The notes below the pieces were generated by a model that saw only the letters and a program-made list of their open reading frames with translations, had not been told where the DNA came from and did not search any database. DNA of 40,891 bases, taken from contig DATFVB010000096.1 of the NCBI GenBank assembly GCA_035260525.1, positions 1 to 40,891 of the forward strand. The letters are read 5' to 3'. Source of the DNA: Thermoanaerobaculia bacterium. GTDB taxonomy: Bacteria > Acidobacteriota > Thermoanaerobaculia > UBA5066 > DATFVB01. The position numbers were made by a program, and so were the translations under genes. Positions 23,112 through 31,022 of the stretch are shown one piece after another (within the stretch, counting starts at the first letter, position 1; every line of letters starts with the position of its first letter).

Positions 23112-23164
23112 GAGGGCGATGACCGTGCCGACGCCGATGCGTCGAAGGGAAAGCCGGGGACGAG

Positions 23165-23193
23165 AACGGCCGCCGCGCGAGGCGGCGGCCGTT
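23165..23193. terminator. Perfect 12-bp hairpin between convergent genes
   Basis: AACGGCCGCCGC and GCGGCGGCCGTT pair around GCGAG. It follows the stop of the minus-strand gene at 23225 and could end that transcript. There is no long U-tract, so it may only stabilise the 3' end. Confidence 0.55.
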
Positions 23194-23224
23194 GGGTCGG
23201 GCCGAATTCAGGCCATGCCCATGA

Positions 23225-23743
23225 CTACGACCTCGGCGGAGAGATCTTCGAGACCAGGAGCGCGAGCGCGCCCGCCCCGAGGCTCTTCACGAGCGTCGGA
23301 TGCTGGGCGTAGAAGTTGGCGGCCATGTTGACGATGGACGGGTTCTTCTTCTCCGCCTGCTCCGCAAGGACGCGCACTTGCTCCGGGGAGACCTGCTGCG
23401 CCTGCGTCGGCGTGACGCTGCCGCCAGCCGGAAGGATGTTCGCGAGCCCTCCGAGGCCGCCGGCTGCGGCCAGCAGCGACGACACGCCGCCCGGGCCGAG
23501 CGCCCCCATGAGGTTGTTGAGGAGACCCGCCTTCTGGTCGGGGTTCGACTGGTTGAAGAGATTCGAGACCATGTCGCCGAAGGGAGGCGTCTTTTCCGAC
23601 TGGAACGCATGCGTCAGCCCCTCGGCGAGCGTGCTCGGCGGGACCGTCCGGGACACGTGATCGAACGTCGACGAAACGTCGGCGACGGGAGTCTTGCCGG
23701 TGACCTTGCCGGCGAGATCGGTGAGAGTCTCGAGTAGTGCCAT
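23225..23743 (-). CDS. Conserved-looking soluble protein of unknown function
   Basis: A 172-residue protein starting MALLETLTDLAGKVTG, with GGAGG 5-6 nt before the start. It is helical, with Gly/Ala-rich and Pro-rich stretches: GDMVSNLFNQSNPDQKAGLLNNLM, a glycine-rich hinge (LGPGGVSSLLAAAGGLGG) and VSPEQVRVLAEQAEKKNPSIV. The end is FYAQHPTLVKSLGAGALALLV, a weakly hydrophobic helix. There is no signal peptide. The LLNxLM-GxLGPGG and SPEQ features recall uncharacterised proteins I have seen in several Gram-negative soil bacteria, somewhat like YidB/DUF937 proteins, but I cannot assign a family. It is convergent with the SGKS repeat gene. Confidence 0.82.
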   Translation of the reverse strand: MALLETLTDLAGKVTGKTPVADVSSTFDHVSRTVPPSTLAEGLTHAFQSEKTPPFGDMVSNLFNQSNPDQKAGLLNNLMGALGPGGVSSLLAAAGGLGGLANILPAGGSVTPTQAQQVSPEQVRVLAEQAEKKNPSIVNMAANFYAQHPTLVKSLGAGALALLVSKISPPRS

Positions 23744-23936
23744 GGTTGCCTCCGTCGGCACACCGCCCGGGCGAGGACCGTCCCGATCCGGAGATGCGCC
23801 TCCACGAACCTACGCCCCGGCCGCCGGCGGCGCCTGATCCAAATGACGGAATAAACTCCGTCGGGAAACGCTTCGAGGTCGAAACCACGCGAACGGTTCG
23901 AGCCTCCGGCGATCCGGTCGGAATCCCTCGCGGATG

Positions 23937-23942
23937 TATCCT
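23937..23942 (+). promoter_or_regulatory. Putative leaderless -10 element
   Basis: TATCCT ends 7 nt before the ATG at 23950, with no SD between them. Confidence 0.4.
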
Positions 23943-23949
23943 AGCCGTG

Positions 23950-24918
23950 ATGAGCGAAGGCTTCCTGCTCTCTCCCGACCCGCCGCCCCACCGCGAGCGA
24001 ACGATGCGGATCCTCGCGGCGCACCCGGAGGTCCGGCGGTTCATCGGGGTCAATTCTGCGAGCCTCGCCGTCGTCGCCGCCGGAGCCGGGCTCCAGTTCG
24101 TTCTCGCTTACCTGCTGAGATCGCAATCGTGGTGGCTCGTCGTCGCCACGGCGATGCTCGTCGGAGCGTTCGCGAGCCACGCCCTCTGGGTGATGATCCA
24201 CGAGTGCACGCACAACCTGCTCTTCCGGAATCCGCGGTGGAACACGCTGGCCGGCATCTTCGCGAACCTGCCCCACATCCTGCCGAGCGCCGTCTCGTTC
24301 CAGCGGTATCACCTGAAGCACCATGCGTATCAGGGCGTCTACGAGCTCGATGCCGACGTGCCGAACCGGTGGGAAGCGCGGCTGATCGGGCACTCCCCTC
24401 TCGGAAAGGCCGTGTGGATGCTGCTCTTCCCGGTCTTCCAGATCACGCGTCCGCCGCGTCTGCGCGAGATCCGCCCGGTCGACCGATGGATCGCGATGAA
24501 CTTCCTCGTTCAGATCGCCTTCGACGCCGCGGTCTGGGCGTGGCTCGGCCCGAGAGCCTTCTTCTATCTGCTGTTCTCGACCTTCTTCGGTCTCGGACTC
24601 CATCCGCTCGGCGCCCGATGGATCCAGGAGCATTACGTCTTCGCGCCTCCGCAGGAAACGTACAGCTACTACGGACCGCTCAACACCGTCGCGTTCAACG
24701 TCGGCTATCACAACGAGCATCATGATTTCCCGTCCGTTCCCTGGAACCGGCTTCCGCGGATCCGGGAGACGGCGCCCGAGGCGTACGAGGGCCTCGTGTT
24801 CCATCGGTCCTGGACCGGTCTGCTGCTTCGGTTCCTGGGCGATCCGGCGATCACGCTCTTCTCGCGGGAAGTTCGCGTGGGGCGCGGTCCCGGCGAAGGC
24901 GAGACGACGCCGGTCTAG
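23950..24918 (+). CDS. Membrane fatty acyl/sphingolipid desaturase, dihydroceramide delta-4 desaturase (DEGS)-like
   Basis: A 322-residue di-iron desaturase of the membrane. The three histidine clusters are HECTHN (from His84), YHLKHH (His121 onward) and GYHNEHHDFPSVPW (from His254). The closest family I know is eukaryotic DEGS/sphingolipid delta-4 desaturase: shared blocks include FANLPHILPSAVSFQRYHLKHH, GLGLHP, EHYVF, ETYSYYGPLN and FNVGYHNEHHDFP. The N-terminal PHRERTMRILAAHPEVRR segment also matches the DES N-terminal region. It would introduce a trans double bond next to the amide or acyl head of a sphingoid-type or related lipid. No serine palmitoyltransferase lies in this window, so the lipid substrate is unproven. 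It has a leaderless-type promoter and is monocistronic. Confidence 0.9.
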   Translation: MSEGFLLSPDPPPHRERTMRILAAHPEVRRFIGVNSASLAVVAAGAGLQFVLAYLLRSQSWWLVVATAMLVGAFASHALWVMIHECTHNLLFRNPRWNTLAGIFANLPHILPSAVSFQRYHLKHHAYQGVYELDADVPNRWEARLIGHSPLGKAVWMLLFPVFQITRPPRLREIRPVDRWIAMNFLVQIAFDAAVWAWLGPRAFFYLLFSTFFGLGLHPLGARWIQEHYVFAPPQETYSYYGPLNTVAFNVGYHNEHHDFPSVPWNRLPRIRETAPEAYEGLVFHRSWTGLLLRFLGDPAITLFSREVRVGRGPGEGETTPV

Positions 24919-24951
24919 CCGCGGGCCCGGCTATCGGTCGAGCCGACCTCT

Positions 24952-25704
24952 TTACTGCGCGAGATACCCGCCGTCGATCGCGTAGTACGCGCCGGTGACG
25001 AAGGACGCGCGGTCCGAGCTCAGCCAGGCGACCAGCTCCGCGACCTCGGCGGACTCGCCGATCCGTCCGAGCGGATGCATCCCTTCGATACGGCTCAGCG
25101 CCTCCGGCGTGAGGTTTTCGAGCATCGGCGTCCGGATGAAACCCGGCCCGACCGCGTTGACGCGGATGCTCTTCCTCCCGTATTCGAGCGCCGCGCTCTG
25201 TGTCAGACCGACGACACCATGCTTGGCCGCGACGTAGGCGGAAGAATTGCGAAACCCCACCTGGCCGAGGATCGAGGCGATGTTCACGATCGAGCCGCCT
25301 CCGGCCTCGAGCAGCGCGGGGACCTGGGCGCGCATTCCGTAGAAGACCCCCGACAGGTTGACGGCGAGCACCCGGTCCCATCCGTCGACCGGATACTCGC
25401 CGACGGGCGCCTGCGGCCCCGCGATCCCCGCGTTGTTGGCGGCGACGTGGAGCGCCCCGAATTCCGCGACCGCCGCGCGGACGAGGGCGGCGTTCTCCGC
25501 CGGCATCGAGGTATCCGCCTCGAAGAACACCGCGCGTCCGCCTCCCTCGCGGATCCGCTCGAGAGTCTCCCTCCCGCCGGCTTCGTTGACGTCGGAGACG
25601 ACGACGCGGGCTCCCTCGGCCGCGTAGTGAACGGCGATCTCGCGGCCGATCCCGGAGCCGGCGCCCGTCACGAGGGCCACCTTGTTCTCGAGAAGTTTCG
25701 ACAT
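24952..25704 (-). CDS. Short-chain dehydrogenase/reductase (classical SDR)
   Basis: A 250-residue NAD(P)-dependent oxidoreductase. It has the cofactor motif TGAGSGIGRE (residues 14-23), VVVSDVNE with the Asp that favours NAD(H), NNAG, an NLSGVFYGMR helix, a catalytic Ser in NIASILGQVGF, YVAAKH as the YxxxK pair, and the C-terminal PGFIRTPM and GAYYAIDGGY. The length and motif order are normal. The start is fixed by AAGGAGAG before the ATG. Such enzymes are often 3-oxoacyl reductases or sugar or alcohol dehydrogenases; the substrate is unknown. It converges on the desaturase, with 33 bp between the stop codons. Confidence 0.93.
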   Translation of the reverse strand: MSKLLENKVALVTGAGSGIGREIAVHYAAEGARVVVSDVNEAGGRETLERIREGGGRAVFFEADTSMPAENAALVRAAVAEFGALHVAANNAGIAGPQAPVGEYPVDGWDRVLAVNLSGVFYGMRAQVPALLEAGGGSIVNIASILGQVGFRNSSAYVAAKHGVVGLTQSAALEYGRKSIRVNAVGPGFIRTPMLENLTPEALSRIEGMHPLGRIGESAEVAELVAWLSSDRASFVTGAYYAIDGGYLAQ

Positions 25705-25765
25705 GACGCTCTCCTTCGGGCGACTCCGCCGACTCGCGCCGGTGCGCTCGCGTGAGGACGCACCT

Positions 25766-25771
25766 AGTCTA
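25766..25771 (-). promoter_or_regulatory. Putative -10 element of the SDR gene
   Basis: TAGACT on the minus strand would start transcription near 25759, giving a leader of about 55 nt before the ATG at 25704. Confidence 0.35.
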
Positions 25772-25799
25772 ACCGGGCGATCGAAAGGACTCCGGAGCC

Positions 25800-25841
25800 G
25801 CGACGATCCCGAACCCGCCGCGAGCGGGTCGGGATCGTCGC
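25800..25841 (-). terminator. Long hairpin terminator-like structure downstream of the small secreted-protein gene
   Basis: GCGACGATCCCGA-a-CCCGC and GCGGGTCGGGATCGTCGC form an 18-bp stem with a single bulged A and a five-base loop, 14 bp after the stop of the gene at 25856. Only a weak T-rich stretch follows on the minus strand. Confidence 0.65.
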
Positions 25842-25855
25842 TCCCCGGATGCGGG

Positions 25856-26197
25856 TCAGTTCAGCGAGAGCGACCGGACCTCGATCTCGTCGCCCTGCCG
25901 TTCCCCTTCGAGATCGACGCGCAGGTGGTCGGCTTTGTTCGTGGCCTTCAAGGCGGCGGCCGCCTGCTCGTTCCCCTTCCGGTCGAGCTTGAGATACCGG
26001 CCGTCGGCCGTGAGAATTCCATAGCCGCTCGCCTGGCACTGGATCGCGCATTTCGTCGTGTGCGAGTCGGGCGCGGCCTCGACCGCCGCCTTGCCGGCGC
26101 ACATCGAGTCGACCAGGGCGACGTTCTTCCACGATTCGGCGCGAAGCATCGCGGGAAGCGCGGCGGCAGCGAGCATCAGCAGGAGGGTCTTCTTCAT
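25856..26197 (-). CDS. Small secreted protein of unknown function
   Basis: A 113-residue protein with a signal peptide (MKKTLLLMLAAAALPAMLRA, cleavage before ESW). The mature part has SMCAGKA, KCAIQCQASGYGILT and DGRYLKLDRKGNEQ, with three Cys residues (CAG, CAIQC) able to form at most one disulfide plus a free thiol. The C-terminal ADHLRVDLEGERQGDEIEVRSL suggests a small OB or beta-sandwich-like end. The pattern looks familiar from other Acidobacteriota secreted proteins, but no function is known to me. It lies 39 bp downstream of DoxX on the same strand, so the two may be cotranscribed. Confidence 0.8.
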   Translation of the reverse strand: MKKTLLLMLAAAALPAMLRAESWKNVALVDSMCAGKAAVEAAPDSHTTKCAIQCQASGYGILTADGRYLKLDRKGNEQAAAALKATNKADHLRVDLEGERQGDEIEVRSLSLN

Positions 26198-26236
26198 CGT
26201 CTTTTCCTTTCGTGGGTTCGTTGCGTTGACGGCGTT

Positions 26237-26689
26237 TTAGAGGGAAGCGCTCGAGAGCCCCTGGCCCAAAGGACGGCGGGCGCCGGCGCCCGCGAGCGCC
26301 GCTTGCCGGACCTCGGTGAGCCGCGCCAGAGCAAAGGCCGCGACCGCGATCTCGAGGTCCCGGACGGCGAGATCGAAGAACATCCCGGTCGTCACGAGGT
26401 TCGCCGCGATCGCGACGAGCCACCCCGTCGCGACCCAGCTGCCCAGCCGCGTCCAGCGGGTCAGGATCGCCGCTCCGACGATCATCTCCATCACGCCGAC
26501 TCCGCGCATGAACACGCGCGGGTCGATCGGGAGGACCTTTTGCGCGAGCGGGCTCAAGTACATGCTCCAGTCGGTCAGGACGTTGAAGAACTTGTCGAGC
26601 CCCGCCAGGAAGGGCCCCAGCCCGAGAGCGATGCGAAGCACCCACCAGATCGAATCGAGCTCTTTCTCCCTGTCTCTTTGGAATTTCAT
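26237..26689 (-). CDS. DoxX-family small membrane protein
   Basis: A 150-residue integral membrane protein with four hydrophobic segments. It begins MKFQRDREKELDSIWWVLR and has the DoxX signature: LRIALGLGPFLAGLDKFFN with GxxFxxxGxxKF-like spacing, FMRGVGVMEMIVGAAIL, and LVAIAANLVTTGMFFDLAVRD. The start at 26689 is chosen because the upstream open frame is not protein-like and AAGG precedes it. DoxX proteins are linked to quinone, thiosulfate or oxidative-stress functions in different bacteria; the role here is unknown. It is divergent from the ECF sigma factor at 26838, so regulation by that factor is plausible but not shown. Confidence 0.82.
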   Translation of the reverse strand: MKFQRDREKELDSIWWVLRIALGLGPFLAGLDKFFNVLTDWSMYLSPLAQKVLPIDPRVFMRGVGVMEMIVGAAILTRWTRLGSWVATGWLVAIAANLVTTGMFFDLAVRDLEIAVAAFALARLTEVRQAALAGAGARRPLGQGLSSASL

Positions 26690-26823
26690 CGAAACCTTGC
26701 CTCCTGCCCGATACAGAGTCCGCGGGAGAGGTTTGGTGACATCCCGTCGCCGGCAGCGGCGGAGCGTCGGAAGCGGCGAATTAAGATTTGCCGCCGTAAC
26801 CTTTTCGTCGATTCGCGCTCTGT

Positions 26824-26829
26824 TAGGTT
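26824..26829 (+). promoter_or_regulatory. Putative leaderless -10 element
   Basis: TAGGTT ends 8 nt before the ATG at 26838. A weak GGGA immediately before the start could also act in ribosome binding. Confidence 0.35.
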
Positions 26830-26837
26830 GACCGGGA

Positions 26838-27557
26838 ATGATCGTGAATACGGTGGCCGCCAGAGCCGAGGAGGGAAATGACTTCTCCGACGACGCCGTT
26901 ATCGAGAGGGTCCGCGCGGGGGAAACCGACCTCTTCGAGATCCTCATGCGACGCTACAACCAGCGGGTCTACCGGCTCGCCCGCGCCGTCCTGCGAAGCG
27001 ACGCGGAAGCCGAGGACGTGGTCCAGGACGCGTGGGTCCGGGCGTACACGCACCTGGACCAGTTCGCCGGCCGCGCGGCGTTTTCGACGTGGCTCTCCCG
27101 AATCGCGCTCCACGAAGCGTGGGCGCGCGCGCGACGCGGCCATCGGTTCCGGACGATCGAGCCGGATGCGGCGGGAGAGACGTTCGAGATGAAGCAGGTA
27201 TCCCGCGACCCCGATCCCGAAGGACTGGCCGCGAGCGAAGAGGTCCGCTCCATTCTGGAGTCCGTGATCGAAGACCTGCCCGACACGTACCGGACGGTTT
27301 TCGTGCTGCGGGAGATCGAGGAGCTCTCGACCGCGGAAACCGCCGAATCGCTGGAGGTCACCGAGGAGACGGTCAAGACCCGCCTCCACCGGGCCCGGGC
27401 CGTCCTTCGCCGCGAGCTCCTCGCGAGAGCGGGCACCGGGATCCGTCACGCCTTTCCCTTCATGGGACCGCGCTGCGACCGGATGGTCGAAACGGTCATG
27501 GCCCGAATCCGCGCGCTCCGCGACGCGGCGACCCGCCCGTTTCCCTCGGTTTCCTGA
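26838..27557 (+). CDS. ECF-type RNA polymerase sigma factor
   Basis: A 239-residue sigma factor. Region 2 (about 20-95) has LFEILMRRYNQRVYRLARAVL and AEDVVQDAWVRAYTHL, with FSTWLSRIALHEAWARAR at the -10 contact helix. Region 4 (about 145-200) has LPDTYRTVFVLREIEELSTAETAE and EVTEETVKTRLHRARAVLR as the helix-turn-helix. A tail of roughly 40 residues beyond region 4 (GTGIRHAFPFMGPRCDRMVE) has the F-x-G-x-R-C-D look of the end of RpoE-like ECF factors in acidobacteria and proteobacteria. No anti-sigma gene follows; the next gene is recD2. The divergent DoxX gene is the nearest candidate target. Confidence 0.93.
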   Translation: MIVNTVAARAEEGNDFSDDAVIERVRAGETDLFEILMRRYNQRVYRLARAVLRSDAEAEDVVQDAWVRAYTHLDQFAGRAAFSTWLSRIALHEAWARARRGHRFRTIEPDAAGETFEMKQVSRDPDPEGLAASEEVRSILESVIEDLPDTYRTVFVLREIEELSTAETAESLEVTEETVKTRLHRARAVLRRELLARAGTGIRHAFPFMGPRCDRMVETVMARIRALRDAATRPFPSVS

Positions 27558-27626
27558 GCCCGCTTTGCGTGCGGCGGCAAACGCCGGCCGCCTTGCCCTT
27601 CCCTCGCAATCGTCCACAATACGGGA

Positions 27627-29849
27627 ATGCGTCCACCGGAGAGCGCCGCCCCGCCGATGCCCGCCGAGGCCGTGACCGGGCAGGTCGAGCGGGTGACGTT
27701 CCACAGCGACGAATCGGGGTTTTGCGTCCTGAAGGTCGCCGTGCGCGGCCGGAAAGAGCTCTGCACGGTCGTGGGCACCGCGCCGGCGGTCTCGGTCGGA
27801 GAGTGGCTCAGCGCGACCGGCCAGTGGACGATCGACCCCCGCCACGGCGCGCAGTTCAAGGCCGACGAGATCCGGACGTCGGCCCCGGACAACGCGGAAG
27901 GCATCGAGCGCTACCTCGCCTCCGGCCTCATCAAGGGGATCGGGCCCGCCTTCGCCGCGCGTCTGGTCGAGAAGTTCGGCAAGGACGTCTTCGCCGTGAT
28001 CGCCGAGAAGCCCCGGCGCCTGCGCGAGGTCGAAGGGATCGGACCGGGGCGCCAGCGCGCGATCACGGAGTCCTTCCGCGCGCAGAAGATCGTCCGCGAC
28101 ATCATGGTTTTCCTCCACAGCCACGGGGTCTCGTCGTCGCGCGCTTACCGGATCTTCAAAACCTACGGCGAGGATGCGATCGAGAAGGTGCAGGCGGATC
28201 CGTACCGCCTCGCGCGCGACATTCGCGGAATCGGCTTCAAGAGCGCGGACGCGATCGCGGCCCGGGTCGGTGTGGGCCGGGAGTCGGAGCTCCGGGCGCG
28301 CGCCGGCGTCGAGTTCACGCTCCAGGAGCTCACCAACGAGGGCCACTGCGCATACCCGAGGGCGGATCTCGCGAGGAAGGCCTCCGACCTTCTCGGGATA
28401 CCGGTGGAGACGACCGACGCCGCGATCGCGTTCGGCGCCGCCTCGGAAAGGCTCGCCGAGCACTCCGGCCCGGATGGCGCACCGCTCGTCTATCTGGCGC
28501 CGATCGACCGGGCCGAGCGGGAGCTCGCGGAGGCCCTCGCGAGGCTCTCCCGCGGCCGCCACCCGCTCCCCGCCGTGGACTTCGAGAAGGCGGCCGACTG
28601 GGTCGAGGCGAAAGTCGGCGTGACGCTCTCCCCCACGCAGCGTGCGGCGCTGTCGAGGGCTTTGACGGCAAAGGTGATGGTGATCACGGGCGGTCCGGGC
28701 GTCGGGAAGACGACCCTCGTCAATTCGATCGTGAAGATCTTCCAGGCGAAGAAGCTGACGGCGGTTCTCTGCGCCCCGACCGGGCGAGCCGCCAAGCGCC
28801 TGACGGAGACCTCGGGCGTCGACGCGAAGACGATCCACCGGCTCCTCGAGTTCGACCCGGCGACTCTCGGATTCAAGCGGGACGCGAAACATCCGCTGAA
28901 AGGGGATCTCTTCGTGGTCGACGAGGCGAGCATGCTGGACGTGTCGCTCTGCCACCAGCTCGTGCGCGCGGTGCCGCCCGGGGCGGCGCTCCTTTTCGTC
29001 GGCGACGTGGACCAGCTCCCCTCCGTCGGACCGGGATCGGTGCTTTCCGACGTCATCGACTCCGGGACGATTCCCGTTCTCCGGTTGACGGAGGTGTTCC
29101 GGCAGGCGGCCCGGAGCACGATCGTCACGAACGCGCACCGGATCAACCGGGGGCTCCTCCCCGTCTTCCCGGAAAGGAGCGGGAAGGAGGAAGAGCTCTC
29201 CGACTTCTACTTCGTCGAGGCCGAGGCGCCGGAGGAGGGGGTCGCGCGGGTGCTGCAGCTCGTCACGGAGTCGATTCCGCGCCGGTTCCGAATGAACCCG
29301 CGCGAAGACGTCCAGGTCCTCTGCCCCATGCAGAAGGGAGAGCTGGGCGCGCGGAACCTGAACGTGAAGCTCCAGGAAGCGTTGAACCCCTCGGGCGAAG
29401 AGGTCAGCCGCTTCGGCTGGATCTTCCGCGCGGGCGACCGCGTCATGCAGATGGTGAACGACTACGAGAAGAACGTCTTCAACGGAGACATCGGCCGCAT
29501 CGCGGCGGTCGACGGAAGGGAACAGGAGCTCACGGTGACGTTCGACGGCCGTCCGGTGGCGTACGCCTTCGGCGAGCTCGACGAGCTGTCGCTCGCCTAC
29601 GCCGCCACCGTTCACAAGAGCCAGGGAAGCGAATACCCGGCCGTCGTCGTCCCGATTCATTCGCAGCACTACGTCATGCTGCAGCGAAACCTCCTCTACA
29701 CGGCGGTGACGCGGGCGAGGAAGCTCGTCGTGCTCGTCGGAACGAAGAGCGCGCTCGCGATCGCCGCACGGCGGATCTCCTCCCGGCGCCGGATCACGAC
29801 CCTGAAGGAACGCCTGGCGCGGGCCGTGGCCGTCTCGCCCGTTTCCTGA
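27627..29849 (+). CDS. recD2: RecD2-family ATP-dependent DNA helicase
   Basis: A 740-residue superfamily 1B helicase that unwinds DNA 5'-3' in the cytoplasm. An N-terminal OB-like region (GQVERVTFHSDESGFCVLKVAV) and helix-hairpin-helix repeats (LIKGIGPAFAARLVEKFG, VEGIGPGRQRAI, IRGIGFKSADAIA) precede the motor. Walker A is ITGGPGVGKTT (353-363), motif II is VVDEASMLD, and there are GDVDQLPSVGPG, LTEVFRQAARSTIV, and the C-terminal SLAYAATVHKSQGSEYPAVVVP and YTAVTRARKLVVLVG. The length and the absence of RecB/RecC neighbours fit RecD2, which acts in replication-fork and mismatch repair in other bacteria. There is an ACAATA-like element but no strong SD before the ATG. Confidence 0.95.
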   Translation: MRPPESAAPPMPAEAVTGQVERVTFHSDESGFCVLKVAVRGRKELCTVVGTAPAVSVGEWLSATGQWTIDPRHGAQFKADEIRTSAPDNAEGIERYLASGLIKGIGPAFAARLVEKFGKDVFAVIAEKPRRLREVEGIGPGRQRAITESFRAQKIVRDIMVFLHSHGVSSSRAYRIFKTYGEDAIEKVQADPYRLARDIRGIGFKSADAIAARVGVGRESELRARAGVEFTLQELTNEGHCAYPRADLARKASDLLGIPVETTDAAIAFGAASERLAEHSGPDGAPLVYLAPIDRAERELAEALARLSRGRHPLPAVDFEKAADWVEAKVGVTLSPTQRAALSRALTAKVMVITGGPGVGKTTLVNSIVKIFQAKKLTAVLCAPTGRAAKRLTETSGVDAKTIHRLLEFDPATLGFKRDAKHPLKGDLFVVDEASMLDVSLCHQLVRAVPPGAALLFVGDVDQLPSVGPGSVLSDVIDSGTIPVLRLTEVFRQAARSTIVTNAHRINRGLLPVFPERSGKEEELSDFYFVEAEAPEEGVARVLQLVTESIPRRFRMNPREDVQVLCPMQKGELGARNLNVKLQEALNPSGEEVSRFGWIFRAGDRVMQMVNDYEKNVFNGDIGRIAAVDGREQELTVTFDGRPVAYAFGELDELSLAYAATVHKSQGSEYPAVVVPIHSQHYVMLQRNLLYTAVTRARKLVVLVGTKSALAIAARRISSRRRITTLKERLARAVAVSPVS

Positions 29850-29969
29850 GCTCGCCGGCGAGCCTCGGTCATCGAACTGCTTGTTTTTCCGCTATTTGGC
29901 GTCGACGCCCCCTCTTCGTGTCCCCAAAATCGCCGCTCGGCGATGAATGAGGTAGGAGAAGGTCTGTCC

Positions 29970-30215
29970 ATGTACGAGTACTGGATCCACCACATGGCGA
30001 TCCGCGCCGGAGAAGACCCGAAATTCAGCGTTTTCGAGGTCGATCCGGACGGGAAGCAGGCGATCGTCTCGCCGCCGGGACGGCTCTCGGCCTCCGCGGA
30101 CGTCGTCAACCTTCTGGTCGCGCGCGGAGTGGATCCCGAGCAGGCGCATCGGGGAGCCGAAGAAGCCATTCGTCACGGAGTCTCGAAGGTGGTCGTGCCG
30201 GTGACCGGCGCATGA
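29970..30215 (+). CDS. Small protein of unknown function
   Basis: An 81-residue protein starting MYEYWIHHMAIRAGEDPK. The start was chosen because GGAGAAGG lies in front of it; an ATG nine codons earlier (29943) is possible. It contains KFSVFEVDPDGKQAIV and a helical half (ADVVNLLVARGVDPEQAHRGAEEAI). There is no signal peptide or membrane helix. It may be cotranscribed with the methyltransferase 42 bp downstream. Family unknown. The 120-bp spacer upstream starts with the palindrome GCTCGCCGGCGAGC right after the recD2 stop, which may end that transcript. Confidence 0.7.
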   Translation: MYEYWIHHMAIRAGEDPKFSVFEVDPDGKQAIVSPPGRLSASADVVNLLVARGVDPEQAHRGAEEAIRHGVSKVVVPVTGA

Positions 30216-30257
30216 CGCCGCGCGCCCGGAGATGAGAAACTCTCTCCGGAGCGGGAA

Positions 30258-30917
30258 ATGCGAACCGAGTTCTCTCCCGCGGATGCCCGGCGCTTCTACG
30301 ATCGAATGGGCGCGCGGCAGGACGCACAGGGGTTCTACGAAGACGCCGCCCTCGACCTCCTGATCGCGAACGGCCGCTTCGGGTCGGCCCGGTCGGTCGT
30401 CGAGCTCGGCTGCGGCACCGGAAAGCTCGCCCTCCGGCTCCTTCGGGAGGTCCTCCCGCCGAACGCCGAATACACGGGTATCGATCTGAGTCCCGTCATG
30501 CAGCGCCTCGCGGCCGGCCGGCTGGCCGCTTTCGGACCTCGTGCGCACGTCCTGCCGACGGCCGGCGGCGTCCCTCTTCCGCTCGCCTCCGGCAGCGCCG
30601 ACCGTTTCGTCGCGACCTACGTCTTCGATCTGCTTCCCCCTGCGGCCCTTCGCAACGCCGTCGGCGAAGCTTTCCGGGTCCTCGAACCCGCAGGGCTTCT
30701 CTGCTCGGTCAGCATCACGCACGGACGTCGATTTCCCTCGAGCCTCCTCATGAAGCTGTGGGAGAGCGTCTGGCGCGCGAATCCGCGTCTCGTCGGCGGG
30801 TGCCGGCCGATCGAGCTCTCGGCTGCGCTCGAGGGAGAGAGATGGGAGCCGCTCCACCGTGAAACCGCTGCCTCCTGGGGGATCTCCTCCGAAATCGTGA
30901 TCGCGCGCCGGCGCTGA
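30258..30917 (+). CDS. SAM-dependent methyltransferase (class I)
   Basis: A 219-residue class I methyltransferase. SAM-binding motif I is SVVELGCGTGKLALRLL (about 47-63), motif II is EYTGIDLSPVMQRLAAGRL with the acidic Asp, and the post-motif region reads ATYVFDLLPPAALRNAVGEAFRVLEPAG, the usual edge of UbiE/Methyltransf_11 proteins. The C-terminal part (RRFPSSLLMKLWESVW) is helical and may hold the substrate. The acceptor is unknown. The stop codon lies in the loop of a 9-bp GC stem at 30903-30926. Confidence 0.9.
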   Translation: MRTEFSPADARRFYDRMGARQDAQGFYEDAALDLLIANGRFGSARSVVELGCGTGKLALRLLREVLPPNAEYTGIDLSPVMQRLAAGRLAAFGPRAHVLPTAGGVPLPLASGSADRFVATYVFDLLPPAALRNAVGEAFRVLEPAGLLCSVSITHGRRFPSSLLMKLWESVWRANPRLVGGCRPIELSAALEGERWEPLHRETAASWGISSEIVIARRR

Positions 30918-30926
30918 CCGGCGCGC
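30903..30926 (+). terminator. GC-rich hairpin spanning the methyltransferase stop codon
   Basis: GCGCGCCGG and CCGGCGCGC form a perfect 9-bp stem with the TGA in the six-base loop. A T-rich stretch (CTTATTTT) appears about 14 bp later, so this is at best a weak terminator. Confidence 0.4.
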
Positions 30927-31022
30927 CGATCCCGGCCTGTCTTATTTTGAGGTCAAACGTTTTTTCGGCTCGGGGCGGAAATGCTTTGCTTCTCGTCGAG
31001 GTTGTAGTAATGGGAGTTTGTC

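Noticed and set aside
26823-29669. A minus-strand frame of about 950 codons opposite the sigma factor and recD2
   Set aside because: It is a shadow created by GC-rich codon structure; it has no recognisable motif and covers two well-supported genes.
29850-29863. 14-bp palindrome GCTCGCCGGCGAGC directly after the recD2 stop as an intrinsic terminator
   Set aside because: A palindrome without a loop cannot pair fully and the T-run is about 17 bp away; it may still matter for the transcript end, but the evidence is weak.
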